From Asterella californica (taxonomy: Eukaryota > Streptophyta > Marchantiopsida > Marchantiales > Aytoniaceae): a stretch of 64,000 nt of DNA. The notes under the pieces are model-generated. The model was not told where the DNA came from and did not search any database. It saw only the letters and a list, made by a program, of their open reading frames with translations. This document shows positions 11,476-22,961 of this stretch, in pieces. Within the stretch, counting starts at the first letter, position 1. Each line of letters starts with the position of its first letter. The position numbers and the translations under genes were made by a program. Where the stretch lies: NCBI GenBank assembly GCA_036924285.1, contig JAYKYS010000017.1, positions 415,501 through 479,500 on the forward strand. Reading direction: 5' to 3'.

Positions 11476-13416
11476 TTGGAGCGATGGCCGAGGACGGACA
11501 GAGTTCCAAGAGGAAGACCAAGAAACGAGGAGCGGCTAACGGGAACAGATCGACTCGAGCTAGCCCGGGCACAGTTAGGGGACGACAACCGACAACCTTC
11601 GCCCCAACGTCAAGGAAGTCCCGTACCAGCTGCGGTATCGGTGCAGCAAGATGGAGTCTTGCCAGCGGTGTCCAACGATTCAAGCACGAACAATCAAGGA
11701 GCCTTGTATGCGGAACTCATCAAAATGATGAAGACCATGCAGGAAGACATGGCCTCCAGGGATAAACATATCGCTGAACTTGAGACAGACCAAGGAAGTT
11801 CCTCGTCTACCAGGAAGCTTTGTAAGACGAATTTGCCGACCCCGTTTTCAGGTATAAGACGGGCTCGCAAGGTTAAGGATTTCTTAACTGAGTTGGATCT
11901 ATACTTTGAGGCGCAACAGGCTAAGGAGTCTGACAAGGTGAGAGCGGCGGTTACGTTCCTGAAAGACCATGCGCTTCTCTGGTGGACTGCATACAGGGAT
12001 GAGCATGCCTTGACCGTCTCGGCGCTTAGTTGGAAAGAGTTCAAGGAGTTGCTTGCAGGACGATTCACTCCGGAGTATCAAAGGATTCAAGACGGTGTTG
12101 AGTTGGTGAGACTGAAGCAGACGGGGACCTTAAGCGCTTATGTGCGCGAGTTCAGTGCCAAGCTGGATTCGTTCTCCAAGTGGACTGAGGAGACCAAGAT
12201 ATGTATATTCATTGGGGGACTCAAGTCCAGCTTGGAGAAGGCTCTCTTTCGGATGCCAAAGCTACCAGAGACAAGTGCCGAACTTTTGAAGCTAGCGGAG
12301 CGAATTGGGGACGACGAAGTCCAGCAGCAGAAACCCTTTGAACCACGCAGCACGGACAAGTTCCAAAAGAAGAACAAGGGCTTCAAACGACAATGGGATG
12401 GGGGTGAGAAGGACCGGAAGGATACTTCAGCCCCGGCAGCAAAGCGGCAGCAAATAGGAGTAAAACCTAAGGGGCAGACATCTCAGAAGGGCAATGGCGC
12501 TAAGTTTACTTGCTACAACTGTGGCGAGGTGGGTCACATTGCTAAGGGGTGCACGAAACCTAAGGTTAGTAACTGTAGCATGAATGCATTTGTTGCAAAG
12601 GACTTGTTGGAGGGCCAGATGACTGTGACCTTGAGAACCACGAAGAAGACGCCGGGATTGATGTTTCTACAAGCCAACGTTGCTAACCGTGATGTTACTT
12701 TTCTTGTGGACACAGGAGCGACTCACTCCTTCATAAGTCCGAAGTTGGTGAAGAAGTTGAGCTTGTCTACCTCCAAGGCAGACAAGCCTATTCAAGTGCG
12801 CTTTGCCAAGGGCAAGACGTACCAAACTTCTGAAGTGACCTTGGACGTACGATTTGCGTGTGGGAAGTTGGAGTTCACAGAGAACTTCACGGTGTGCGAG
12901 ATGGATGATATCCATGCGGTTTTGGAGAACACTTTCTTGGACAGGTTTGAAGTGGAACTTAGACGGAAACCTTTAAGGTTAAACGTTAGAGTTAAAGGGC
13001 GGAAGCTGGGAGTGAGGCTGATCCGGAAGGCGCGGAAAATTGATGACTTTGCGGTGAATTTGATCAAAGGCAAACAGATGGACTTCAACGACGGGGTCAT
13101 GTGTTTGATGCGGGTTGCAGATTTGATGGCGGGTGATCGACAAGAGGAGACATCAGGAGATGCGACTAAACTTCCGGAGGTGCTTCGCGAAGTGATTAAG
13201 GAGTTTGAGGATGTCTTGACGGATGAGTTACCTGCTGAGTTACCTCCAAGGCGGGTGGTGGATCACAAGATTGAGGTCTTGCCAAGATCAGAACCACCTT
13301 CCAAAGCCCCTTATCGACTCAATCAGGTGGAACTTGTAGAAAGATCGATACTTCGAGGACACTCCAAGAAGAGAGAGAGAGCGAGTAGACAAGGAAGTAA
13401 AATAGGAATGAGATGA
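11476..13416 (+). CDS. gag-pro: Ty3/gypsy gag-protease polyprotein, truncated before RT
   Basis: The 646-codon frame encodes the structural Gag and the processing protease of a gypsy element. Residues 40-110 are low-complexity. Residues 112-275 are a retrotransposon Gag core (KVKDFLTELDLYFEAQQ, LLWWTAYRDEHA, FKELLAGRFTPEYQ, GTLSAYVREFSAKLDSF). A basic linker follows, then one CCHC zinc knuckle beginning at residue 346 (CYNCGEVGHIAKGC). The aspartic protease has VTFLVDTGATHSFISPK with catalytic D412-T-G. The pre-RT linker ends in KAPYRLNQVELVE. At 13335 a copia LTR begins, so about the last 26 residues are read from that LTR and the RT, RNase H and integrase are missing. An overlapping ATG at 11484 gives a short unrelated frame; 11476 is used because it leads into Gag. 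No stops interrupt Gag or protease, so the insertion is comparatively young. Confidence 0.9.
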   Translation: MERWPRTDRVPRGRPRNEERLTGTDRLELARAQLGDDNRQPSPQRQGSPVPAAVSVQQDGVLPAVSNDSSTNNQGALYAELIKMMKTMQEDMASRDKHIAELETDQGSSSSTRKLCKTNLPTPFSGIRRARKVKDFLTELDLYFEAQQAKESDKVRAAVTFLKDHALLWWTAYRDEHALTVSALSWKEFKELLAGRFTPEYQRIQDGVELVRLKQTGTLSAYVREFSAKLDSFSKWTEETKICIFIGGLKSSLEKALFRMPKLPETSAELLKLAERIGDDEVQQQKPFEPRSTDKFQKKNKGFKRQWDGGEKDRKDTSAPAAKRQQIGVKPKGQTSQKGNGAKFTCYNCGEVGHIAKGCTKPKVSNCSMNAFVAKDLLEGQMTVTLRTTKKTPGLMFLQANVANRDVTFLVDTGATHSFISPKLVKKLSLSTSKADKPIQVRFAKGKTYQTSEVTLDVRFACGKLEFTENFTVCEMDDIHAVLENTFLDRFEVELRRKPLRLNVRVKGRKLGVRLIRKARKIDDFAVNLIKGKQMDFNDGVMCLMRVADLMAGDRQEETSGDATKLPEVLREVIKEFEDVLTDELPAELPPRRVVDHKIEVLPRSEPPSKAPYRLNQVELVERSILRGHSKKRERASRQGSKIGMR

Positions 13417-13565
13417 GAGAGGCTTTGCCTCTCTCTGTATATATAGTGGAGGTGAGTACAAGGAAAACCCTAATGGTGGGTTAGCCCTCTAACTAACTCT
13501 AACAACCCTAACCACTCCGGCTAATGGTAGCCGTCGATCTACTAGAGCTTGGGACTATATCAACA
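13335..13565 (-). repeat. copia 3' LTR (231 bp)
   Basis: On the minus strand it starts TGTTGATATAGTCCCAAGC and ends CGATCTTTCTACA, with TG...CA termini. It is highly similar to the LTRs at 28012-28245 and 32404-32637. Immediately before it on the minus strand lies the polypurine tract GAAGGGGAG (13566-13574). It contains a TATA box and a small hairpin between TATA and the probable start. Confidence 0.95.
13438..13445 (-). promoter_or_regulatory. TATA box of the copia LTR, with adjacent hairpin
   Basis: TATATATA on the minus strand, conserved at 28114-28121 and, shortened, at 32506-32512. Just downstream a perfect 8-bp-arm hairpin (AGAGAGGC, 3-base loop, GCCTCTCT; 13416-13434) is kept in sequence or pairing in the other LTRs. 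The promoter role is inferred from position. Confidence 0.7.
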
Positions 13566-15298
13566 CTCCCCTTCAAGCTCATCTCTACATCCTGTACTCC
13601 TAGACAATGTCTGAAAGCATCAAACTTATCTCTAGGCAACGCCTTAGTGAAGATATCGACAACCTGATCTCCTGTGCTCACATAACTGAGCTCAATCTCT
13701 CCTGCAAGGACCTTCTCTCTAATAAAAAGATAGTGCATCTCAATGTGCTTCGTCCTAGCAAAAACATGATTACTAGCTAACTTCATGCTGCTAATGTTGT
13801 CTGTATATACAACAACAGGATCTGTACACTCCACACCAATATCAGATAGCAGACATCGAAGCCAAATCGATTCGCATGTTGCGTTCGTTGCTCCTCGATA
13901 CTCTGCTTCCGTGGATGACAAAGCAACTGTGGGTTGCTTCTTAGAAGCCCAGCTTATAGCAGCGCTTCCAAGTCCAAAAGCGTAACCTGACGTGGATCTC
14001 TTGTCGGCACTTCCTGCCCAATCAGCATCTGTGTAGCCATGTAACAACAATGGTCCGCCGTATCGATAGTGAAGTCCGTACTGCATCGAGAACTTCACGT
14101 AGCGGAGGATCCGCTTGACAGCCTCAAAATGTGGTCTCCGTGGTGACTGCATGAATTGACTAATCAGACCGACAGCATAGCTCAAGTCTGGTCTGGTGAT
14201 GGTCAAGTAGATAAGACTCCCAACCATCTGTCTATACATGCGTGGATCATCCAGCAACTCACAATCCTCTGCTCCTAGCTTTACCCCTTGCTCTAATGGT
14301 GTAGCAATGGGTTTGCAATCAAGCATACCAAATCTCTCAAGCATACTGAGAGCATACTGTCGCTGTACAAGCCAAACATCCTTCCCATCTCTAATGAACT
14401 CCACAGCAAGGAAGTACTTGAGTTCTCTTAAGTCCATCATCTCGAACTCGGATTTCAAGTGATCCTTGATCTGGGAAATAAGTTCCTCAAAGTTACCGGT
14501 AATGATCAAGTCATCAACATAGATGGTGATCACAACAATCCGGTCTCGTATTCTCAATGAATACAAGGTAGAGTCTGAACTACACAGGTGGAAACCAAGA
14601 GACTGCAAGTAAGAATTGATCTTTGCATACCATGCTCTTGGTGCCTGTTTCAGACCATAGAGAGCCTTCCGTAACTTACATACACGGGAAGGGAACTTAA
14701 GATCCTCATAACCAGGAGGTTGCTGCATGTAGACCTCCTCCTCAAGATCGCCATTGAGGAAGGCGTTCTTGAAGTCCATTTGGTGCATCTTCCAACCTTT
14801 CTGAGTTGCAACTGCAACTGCTGTTCGAATAGTCACCATCTTCGCAACAGGAGCAAAGGTCTCCTCAAAATCCACTCCATGTTGTTGTGCGTAGCCCTTA
14901 GCTACCAATCTGGCCTTGTACCGACACACGGTACCATCCGAGTTGCGCTTGACCTTGAAGACCCACCTGCAACCAATCGCTTTCTTACCCTGAGGTAAGT
15001 CTACCAACTCCCAAGTCTGTTGGTGATGAAGCGCAGCAAGTTCAGCTTCCATAGCACTTACCCATTGGGCCTTGTGCATCGCCTTCTCAAGCGAACTCGG
15101 TTCCTGTTCCTGAAGAACATTGGCCATATATGCATGGTGCGCAGCAAGAAAACCTTCATGCATATACCTACTCACTGGATGTTTTGGCCGCTCAGATCTA
15201 CGAGAGGTAATCGATGCACTAGTCACCTCCCCTTGCAACTGATCTGACGTAGATGCCAAGGTCTGAGACAAAGTATCCAGGGGATGTGGAAGATCCAC
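13508..15298 (-). CDS. pol: Ty1/copia reverse transcriptase and RNase H
   Basis: Open for 596 codons: the polymerase that copies element RNA into DNA. Residues 1-60 are a variable linker. RT begins with WVSAMEAELAALHHQQTWELVDL, then CRWVFKVK, YKARLVAKGY, DFEETFAPVAKM, MDFKNAFLNGDLEEEVYM and YGLKQAPRAWY; catalytic YVDD is at residues 260-263. RNase H has HGYTDADWAGS, TSGYAFGLG, WASKKQPTVALSSTEAEY and VYTDNISSMKLA. The frame continues upstream into 15302-15826 through a single TGA, so the listed start (a GTG) is the first codon after that stop and not a biological start. The C-terminal 19 codons or so run through the polypurine tract into the 3' LTR and stop there, as in the copy at 28188. Confidence 0.92.
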   Translation of the reverse strand: MDLPHPLDTLSQTLASTSDQLQGEVTSASITSRRSERPKHPVSRYMHEGFLAAHHAYMANVLQEQEPSSLEKAMHKAQWVSAMEAELAALHHQQTWELVDLPQGKKAIGCRWVFKVKRNSDGTVCRYKARLVAKGYAQQHGVDFEETFAPVAKMVTIRTAVAVATQKGWKMHQMDFKNAFLNGDLEEEVYMQQPPGYEDLKFPSRVCKLRKALYGLKQAPRAWYAKINSYLQSLGFHLCSSDSTLYSLRIRDRIVVITIYVDDLIITGNFEELISQIKDHLKSEFEMMDLRELKYFLAVEFIRDGKDVWLVQRQYALSMLERFGMLDCKPIATPLEQGVKLGAEDCELLDDPRMYRQMVGSLIYLTITRPDLSYAVGLISQFMQSPRRPHFEAVKRILRYVKFSMQYGLHYRYGGPLLLHGYTDADWAGSADKRSTSGYAFGLGSAAISWASKKQPTVALSSTEAEYRGATNATCESIWLRCLLSDIGVECTDPVVVYTDNISSMKLASNHVFARTKHIEMHYLFIREKVLAGEIELSYVSTGDQVVDIFTKALPRDKFDAFRHCLGVQDVEMSLKGSVDIVPSSSRSTATISRSG

Positions 15299-15301
15299 AT
15301 A

Positions 15302-16258
15302 TCAAGATGAGTCAAACATACGCTGCAATAGCACGCGCTCATCCTGTGTAGAAACTACACTAGTTCCACTAGGCTGTGTTACGTGGACTCCAGCGTTAAC
15401 AACAGCTCTATGTGCAACAGATTCTGATCTGGAATCAGTGACTTCTCCAGATCCTCCACTCAACGTACTACTCTGAGGTACTACAGTGGACTGACTCCTT
15501 GGTTCTACAGTAGGTACAGGGATGGCTATCACAGGTGCAGGTGCAAACCAAGACTGTAGCTCATCAAACACGACATCTCTACTGATATAGAACTGCTTGG
15601 ACGAAGGATTGTAGCAGCTATATCCTTTCGTATCAGAAGCATAACCAAGGAAGATACATCTATCTGCTTCCGGATCTAGTTTCTTACGTCTTTCATCAGG
15701 TATGTGCACATAACAGATACATCCGAAAACTTTAAGGAAAGAGTAATCAGGCTTACTGCCTGTGAAGACCTCCATCGGTGTCTTGCTGTGGACTGCCGCT
15801 GTAGGCGTCCGGTTCATCAGATACACCGCACATGAAACAGCTTCTGCCTAGTAAGGTCTAGGCATGGTCTTCTCGTTCAACATCGCACGAGCAGCTTCTG
15901 CTATGTGTCGATTCTTGCGTTCCGCAACCCCGTTCTGCTGCGGACTGTAACTGCAGGTCTTCTGGCGTCGGATACCATGCTCACGCAGATATGCATCGAA
16001 CTCTCCAGAAAGAAACTCGCCTCCTCCATCAGATCTCAAACAGAGGATAGATGCTCCAGACTATTTCTCCACCAACTTGCGGAAAGTCTGGAATGCTGAC
16101 AGTACTTCGGCAGAGGACTTGTTTCTCAACAAATAGATCCAAGTATAACGCGAATGATCATCAATGAACGACACGAAGTACTGGAAACCGGTCATACTTG
16201 GCTGAGAAGCAGTCCATACATCAGTGTGAACAAGCTCCAGAATGGACTTAACATACAG
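15302..16258 (-). pseudogene. Ty1/copia integrase, interrupted by stops
   Basis: Same reading frame as the RT downstream. It holds the integrase catalytic core: HTDVWTASQPSMTGFQYFV, FIDDHSRYTWIYLL (first catalytic Asp in the preceding HTD motif), RSDGGGEFLSGEF, QQNGVAERKNRHI, then MNRTPT, PDYSFLKVFGCICYVHIPD and FLGYASDTKGYSCYNP of the C-terminal region. Three stops break it: TAG at about 16061, where the related copy has Gln; TAG at 15848-15850 in place of the usual Trp of YWAEAV; and TGA at 15302-15304. The second stop is also present in the copy at 30490-30492. Confidence 0.9.
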
Positions 16259-16309
16259 ATTCAATGGACTTAACATACACAATCACTTACACATACCAAT
16301 ACAATGATA

Positions 16310-16470
16310 CCAAATACCCTATGTCGCTCTCCTCTCGTGTCGTTGATCGTAATGTAGTGTCGCTCCCCTCTCGTAATGCATTGCCGATCGTAATGCAGTG
16401 CCGCTCCCCTCTCGTATTACTGTCGATCGTAATGCAGTGCCGCTCTCCTCTCGTAATGGACCTGCACAAA
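16310..16470 (+). repeat. tandem repeat, about 36-bp unit
   Basis: Units built on GATCGTAATGCAGTGCCGCT followed by CCCCTCTCGTA recur about four times with small changes. The array adjoins the truncated 5' end of the copia element and opens a GC-richer block. Confidence 0.75.
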
Positions 16471-16889
16471 CAACGAGCAGCCGCACCCTAATGCACTAAT
16501 GCTAAGCGCGGCAACGAGCGCGGCAATGAACTCGCAATCCTTAAAGCTCATCGATTAACGTGGCAACTCCTCGAAGCATATCCCTAACTAATGCACTTAT
16601 CACAACAGTCGAAAGCTCGACACTGAAAGCTCGACACTCGTCCTCGAGGCTACGAGGAAGTAAGAAGCTCCTTCAGGCTACAGAAGAACAGAAAGAACCC
16701 TAAATTCCTCGAACGACAATCGACAATCGGCAATCTGCTATCGTGCAACTCGACAATCGGCAATCGGCAACCAGCTGTTCAGAATAGACAGCTGCAACGA
16801 CCTCTCGGCAACGACCGGCAATCAGCGATCGGCAACGAGCTCTCAGCAACGGAACAGAAAGAACCCTAAATTCCTCAAACGACAATCAG

Positions 16890-17150
16890 AAATTCCTCGA
16901 GGGCGGGAACGAGAACGAGCACGGGATCAAAGTCTCATGGTAATGGTAAGCTAATTCCTCGGCAATCGGCAATCAGAAATTCCTCGAGGTAATCTTAAAC
17001 GAGCGTGCGGGCAACGAGAACGAGCACGGGATCAGAGTCTCATGGTAATGATAAGCTAATCCTCGGCAATCAGCAATCAGAAATTCCTCGAGGTAACCTT
17101 AAACGAGCACGCGGGCAACGAGAGCGAGAACGACTGCGGGTAACGAGAAC
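16890..17150 (+). repeat. tandem repeat, about 87-104-bp unit
   Basis: TTCCTCGAGG begins near 16893, 16980 and 17084. Each unit continues with ACGAGAACGAGCACGGGATC, TCTCATGGTAATG and CCTCGGCAATC-like phrases. Two and a half units are visible. CGAGAACGAGCG- and GGCAATCGGCAATC-type simple motifs fill the block from 16700 to 17220. There are no coding signs. Confidence 0.8.
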
Positions 17151-17220
17151 GAGTGCGGGAGAATCGCTAATGGTGTGCTAATACGAGCGCGTCGACAACG
17201 AGAACGAGCGCGCCACAGCA

Positions 17221-20200
17221 CCGAACATAAACCTACATAAACGGACACTAATTAAACGGACAGAAACGGACGGACTCCCTAATAAGTTAACCCATCACAT
17301 CCATCACAGTCGGACTCTCGGACGCGGTCGCAGTCGGATGGAGAGACGTAGGGTTCGAGAGCATAGTCATTTAACTCGCACATGAAAACCACCCATTTAT
17401 TTGCCATTTCGTGGAGAGACTAGATGGTCCGGGCACCTAATGGCGTCTAGCTCTAATGGCGGCGCCTCCTTTAGTATGGAGGCTTCCTGAGAGGTATTAT
17501 GTCATGTGACCCCTGTTGATAATAGACATAGTAGCTCTGGTGGGAGTCTATCACCCCCTAGTACAAATAACAGGAATGCCCCTTCCCCCGCCCTTGGTAT
17601 TATGAGGATGTTGTATGTATCAATGAATTTTTTTGGAGCTGTCACTTGGAAGACTGAGAGCAATTATTGTCTTGCACATCATGTGAACGACATGAGTGAA
17701 ATTTGGTACATATTAATAGCAACAAATGAGGAAAAGAACTTGATCTCGACTCTTACAATCTAGAACGAATTGGAGTATCGATAAGTAATTATTCGTTCTC
17801 TTGTGTTTTTCTTGAAGTAAAATAGTGTGGATCGCACGAAATATTGACGACAACATGTGAAACTGCAAGCTATCATTGCATCTCAGATCTCGTCACTATG
17901 TTGTAACTCCGCACTATGTACAATACACAAACATCCAATATATGCAAAGAACTATCTTCACAATATTAAAAATTATACACGGCATCAACTCAGATGACCT
18001 CCATCTATTCCAATTTGGCACTAACACGCTCATTCTTCGCAAGGTCTATGAGCATAAGATCTGCAATAAACAATCTCGCATGACCAAAATTTCTTATCCT
18101 TGTGGCCGAAACGACTTCATTTTCAGTGTTTTGCAAAGGCTCGTGAGGACTAGCAGCGCTAGAAATGTAGCTGGTTTATCCAAACTCGTGAATGCTTTCC
18201 CTCTTTCGCAGTCTTTGACATGAAGGACGTCAGCATAAAATATGCTGACGTATGCCATACGGGACCATGCATACCCACTGCTGATATTGTGCTCGTTGTA
18301 TACCACCAGTTATGTCAGTCTGAGTGGTGATTGATACACGTGGACTATGTATGTCATAAGGAGTTGTGGTTCTTTTTCTTCTCTCTCTCCCTGTAAGTGG
18401 TGGTGATTCACTTGATCATCATCCTATAGAGTTACAACCTTTCTAGTCGATCTCGCCGGCTTTGAATTCTCTCTTAATAAACAAAACAATCTTAAAGTTA
18501 ACGGACTTCATGGACTACTCTACACAAACGGTCGCTGGTCAACAAAACATGCCAAAATAGAGATTAAATAGTAATAAAATTTGATATCTATATTATTTTA
18601 AGCGCGTCTGCAGATACGTATGATTGATTCATCCGGTTGCACTGTCAACGTTTTCACTGTTCTATCATCCTCGACCAGATCTGAATAATCTATGCTTGAT
18701 TTCCTGAACTTCCCTCCAGCCGTTCAACTATGAGTGACATCATGTGCTTTCCTCCGCACTCTTGTTCTGTCCAAAGTCGTCATGTCTATTCCTACTATCA
18801 TGACACGATCTACTGCCTCTTCAAGCTGAATTTGAATAATGATGTTGGGGTTGTAGATCATAGTATCAAACCAATCGCTTGGGTATTCTTCTGTAAGAAT
18901 TTGGTACTTTAATACACGCAAAGCCTCGTACTACGCATATTCTTCTTTTGATGCCAAAGAGGTGACTTTTGGACCCTCTCCCTTTGAGAACGGGAAGTCG
19001 CAATACCAAGGACAATTCTTCTCCTCCCAAAATTTGAAATATCTTATCATCTATATTGCACATGTTGTATTGTATCTCTCGATCAATCCATAAAATCATA
19101 CAAGGTGGTAATGATTTCAGCGGGGAATTTTTTCATTTCATATATGACGAGAAAAAACAAAATATGCATTGTTTTGCTCGAGCACCAAGAATATACATCG
19201 ATGGAATTTTCTCTTTTGGTGAATCGTAACACAAACAAACCCAATTAACGTCTCGCTTAACCAGGAATAAGTTGTTAAACTTCTCTAGAAGGCTTTCGCA
19301 TACTCTGATCCTTGTCACCGATCCAAATCTCCGTCAATACTCTGAATATGTCTACAGCAATTGCTTCAAAGTCTTCCCACATATCCCATCGCTACAACCA
19401 AAGCTTTATTCCTTTCGACTCCTCGTTGTCAAATGGGTGGTGCATACGATCACGTAACGTCTTGTTGTCATGACTATAATGACAATCAAGTACCTCCATA
19501 TGCAACTTCGACGATATAGGTGTCACGACCAACATTATAATTTTATCACAACCATAGTTCTTTGGACTCACACTGTCATGCCTCTTGATTGCCTCCTGAA
19601 CGTCGGTCCATTCGTCAGGTTTACAATCGTGGCTACTTTACCACGTTATTCTACCAGTGCTGAAGATGCTGACGAATATCATCTGTGCTCTGTGTGACGA
19701 ATGACAAAGTGCTTTCAGTTCTCATACTCCACTATCTTTTTACACCCGTAGGAGGTAAAGTTAGGATTTCTCTGGATGACTCGTTATCTGTCAAGAATTA
19801 GAATAAGTTATGGCCTTCTTGACCTTGTATCTTAAAATTATTATTTTTAGGTTTAAGCATCTCTTGGCATGGTATCATTCAAAAACCAGATCTTTGTACT
19901 CCATTTATTATCCTCTCTCCAGTGAATTGTATAAAAGGGCTATCGCTCCTTGGAGTGGAGATCAATCAATCTCATTTTGCATACTTCTTATGGTCGTGTA
20001 TGAAGCCACTTTAGCATCTTTAGTTATCCACAAAGCTCCATCCAATCCTCTAAGTTTTCCTCACGCTCCCTAGAGTATTGTGATTTCTGGAAGGATTTGG
20101 TCCATTGACCACAATCTTTCATAATATTATAAAATCGTATCCCTCCATGGAGATGCAGTATCATATTTCTGTAACAATGTCATTTCTTTATTGTCGAAAG

Positions 20201-22890
20201 ATACCACACCCTAATTTTGGTTTTTTGTGAGATGATTACTTTAGGAGATCATTTTGTGCTTTTCGTTGCATTATAACTTCGACTATGCATAACGAAGTTA
20301 TTGTGTTTTGTTCACTCGCTAGACCAGTAAGATTCATCGTCAGAAACTGATCTTGACTTCTCACTGACCTTAGCTGTAGGTATTTCTTCCAATGTCACTT
20401 TCTCAGTTATCAATCACTTACCAACTAAATGTATGTATTATGTAAGTATTTATGTAGCACCATTAACGTATGTTTAAAGCTGCATTATGATCCATCAGAT
20501 CCGAGCACACAGATTCAGAATGATCTCTTCTCAATAGCAGATCTGTTACAACAATTGAGGTTTTACACAAAACTATTACAAAATACTAAAACTGTAAAAT
20601 CACCTAAGCAAAGAAACTCAAGCCTATCCCGACTGATCAGATCAATCTCATAAGGTTTTTGTAAAACAAGAACCTTATGAGATTCATGGATGAAACCATT
20701 AAAAACAATTGTGTTCTTGACTTCCAAAGTTCGATATCGATACAACTCCAATGGTCTCACATCTCTACAATATTCAAATCAATTGTGTATCTATATTGCT
20801 CATGCTCGTCCTTGAACAAAACTGTTATAGTCATTTATGTCATAGTTAACTTATTGTGCTACTGCTGGCATATATACTTCGCTTCCTTTCTTTGCTATCT
20901 AATATGTGAGGATACTACTATTCTACCTATCAAGATTGTTAGTTCAAGATCCTTCTGGATTGATGATAGCTTTGAACTAACATATAAGTTGTGAAACAAG
21001 TTCTGAAAAAGATTAGTGTGAAAATGTTAACTTTTAGAATACCTTACAACCACACGCTTAGTACAGAGTAGCACATAATCTAGCACGCTTAAGTACAAAG
21101 TAGCACATAATCATAACCATAGTGAGAGTTACAAAGTTATATATGAGGAAAAATAAAGGAAATTCATGTTGTTGATTAAGAAGGTCGATGAATAAGGTAA
21201 GTTTAACGAAACTTAAAGAGTTCCATGCATACCGATGACTGATCATTCCCGAATTTTTTTCGCGTATCGAGGCATTCGGACTCGTGGCCTACCCCACAAA
21301 TGATCACACTAGGAAGTTCGGTCTCCGTAGAATCATGTACATATCATATACACATCATTCTAAACGTTTCCACATTTTAAGCCCTCTCATATGTAGGACA
21401 CTATCGGTACCGGTTCACAACATTTTTCTATTTAGAACGCGGCCACAACAAGGGAACAAACATTGAAAGATAAAGTGGACAAGCAGGGCCGTGATGTTTT
21501 CTAGCTTTCATAAAGCCTTGAAAACCGAGAATCACTTCTCAACTTTGATTCCATCTCCGAGTACCTGCAAAACAAGAGCATATGTGAGTCACATTCGCTG
21601 ATGACTTTTGTCGATATGGTAACTGTTCATGTATATTCATAGACGAAAATCATAGACGAAAATGCGTGAATCGTTCCACGGAATGTTATACTCTCTTACA
21701 GCTATATTCGAATCCAAGATCTGTATCTTGTCTACTTTAGAGATGAGAGACTTTCTCGGGAAAATCTTTCATCTCTAAATCCGGAACATACTAGCTCGCA
21801 GTTTGGTTCGAATCTAGCGGACAGGTGGAATTAGAGCGAAAACAAAAGACTCCGTACGAGTAAAATCTGCTGGACAATTATATTGTAGTATTCTTCTGTT
21901 TTCTATTTATTTTACGTATATATTTCCGCTATGTAGCTTTGTTCTTTTACACGGATTACACCATCCATACAGTACTCCGGTAGTGGGTGCCCGAGTCCTC
22001 CATGAAGAATGGTGGAAGTTCACCACCCGACCACAGAAACCCCACAAGCAAAACCCCAGCTACTTTAGCGGCCCGAGGTTCACCCCCGGCCGGAAGATTA
22101 TACTGGACGGTTCAAACGCTCGGATAGAACATATCAGACAGGGAAACACAAGATCCAAGTTGTACAAGTTCCAGCTATATATGTTGTTACTAGGGCCACT
22201 CAAACCGGTTCGCATAGTGAAATTTACAAAGTTCAGTTGAGAAGAAATAAGTGTAAATTATCGGTCATTGTCAGGGATTGCACAACGAGTGAATTAATTC
22301 TATCCAATTTTTTCCAACCAGATTCAAGAAATGCCGTTCATAAGAATAGAGTAGTTACCTCAAGTTAATGTGCTACTCACCAGATTATTATTTTTAAATA
22401 AAATATACTGTAAATTATTAATATAAAAAAATCTACTAATATCAACATATCAGTTGTTGATTACTAATGTTGTTCCTTGTCTTCACCTCTTACGCTGATG
22501 ATGGTATTGTCCTAAAGGCTAAGTTGGATTTTCTCTGCTAATTGCTTTGCAGTATGCAGTTGTCTTTTTAACTTCCTTGCTCAAGTTAAACAACTATTTT
22601 TTATCCGCCTGAAGTTTAAATTTTCAAAACCTTTGTTTCAGTAAGAGCTTCTCTATAATCTGTCACGTCAGTTTAACACCTCGGCTAGATTGACCGAGTG
22701 CGTAGTAATTAATCTCGGTAGAGCCGTTAGTGCCGTTAGGGTGAGTTCTTGGACTAGCCCACTAGGGGTATACTTCGTAGATAGGGCTTGGAGGCTTTAG
22801 TTCTTCGAGTTGAGCCTTCAAGCTCTTGGCTATGACAAATAGTCTTGTTGAGTGTAACCCGGATTCTCTACGAGCACATAGTGAGTTTGA
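17221..22890. other. no gene recognised
   Basis: About 5.7 kb in which I recognise no protein motif, structural RNA or element end on either strand. Short open frames (for example 17506-17763, 17876-18223, 20677-20994, 21983-22240) lack repeats, zinc ligands or hydrophobic patterns that would support them, and show no conserved neighbours. The DNA may be old transposon sequence or true intergenic spacer. Confidence 0.5.
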
Positions 22891-22961
22891 CTTGACCGTT
22901 TTGCGAGTAATCGTTGTTGTCGTGTTGACATTATGGAGATGATAATTTCTCTGTTGAGATT
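22891..22961 (+). repeat. possible LTR remnant, left copy
   Basis: CTTGACCGTTTTGCGAGTAA and GGAGATGATAATTTCTCTGT are repeated at 27296-27357 with an 11-base gap and few substitutions. The two copies are 4.4 kb apart in the same orientation and bracket a gypsy gag-protease pseudogene, so they may be relics of its LTRs. No TG...CA ends or primer site could be fixed. Confidence 0.55.

Larger units (their letters stand above)
13335..16258 (-). mobile_element. 5'-truncated Ty1/copia element
   Basis: On the minus strand this carries integrase core, RT, RNase H, polypurine tract and the 3' LTR in canonical copia order. The 5' LTR, gag, protease and integrase N-terminus are absent: homology starts just before LELVHTDVWTASQ at about 16250. 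All the pol frame segments from 16282 to 13508 are in one reading frame, broken by only three stop codons (about 16061, 15848-15850 and 15302-15304). The 3' LTR joins the gypsy RT linker at 13334, so the copia sequence interrupts the gypsy element. No target duplication can be checked because the far end is lost. Confidence 0.9.
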
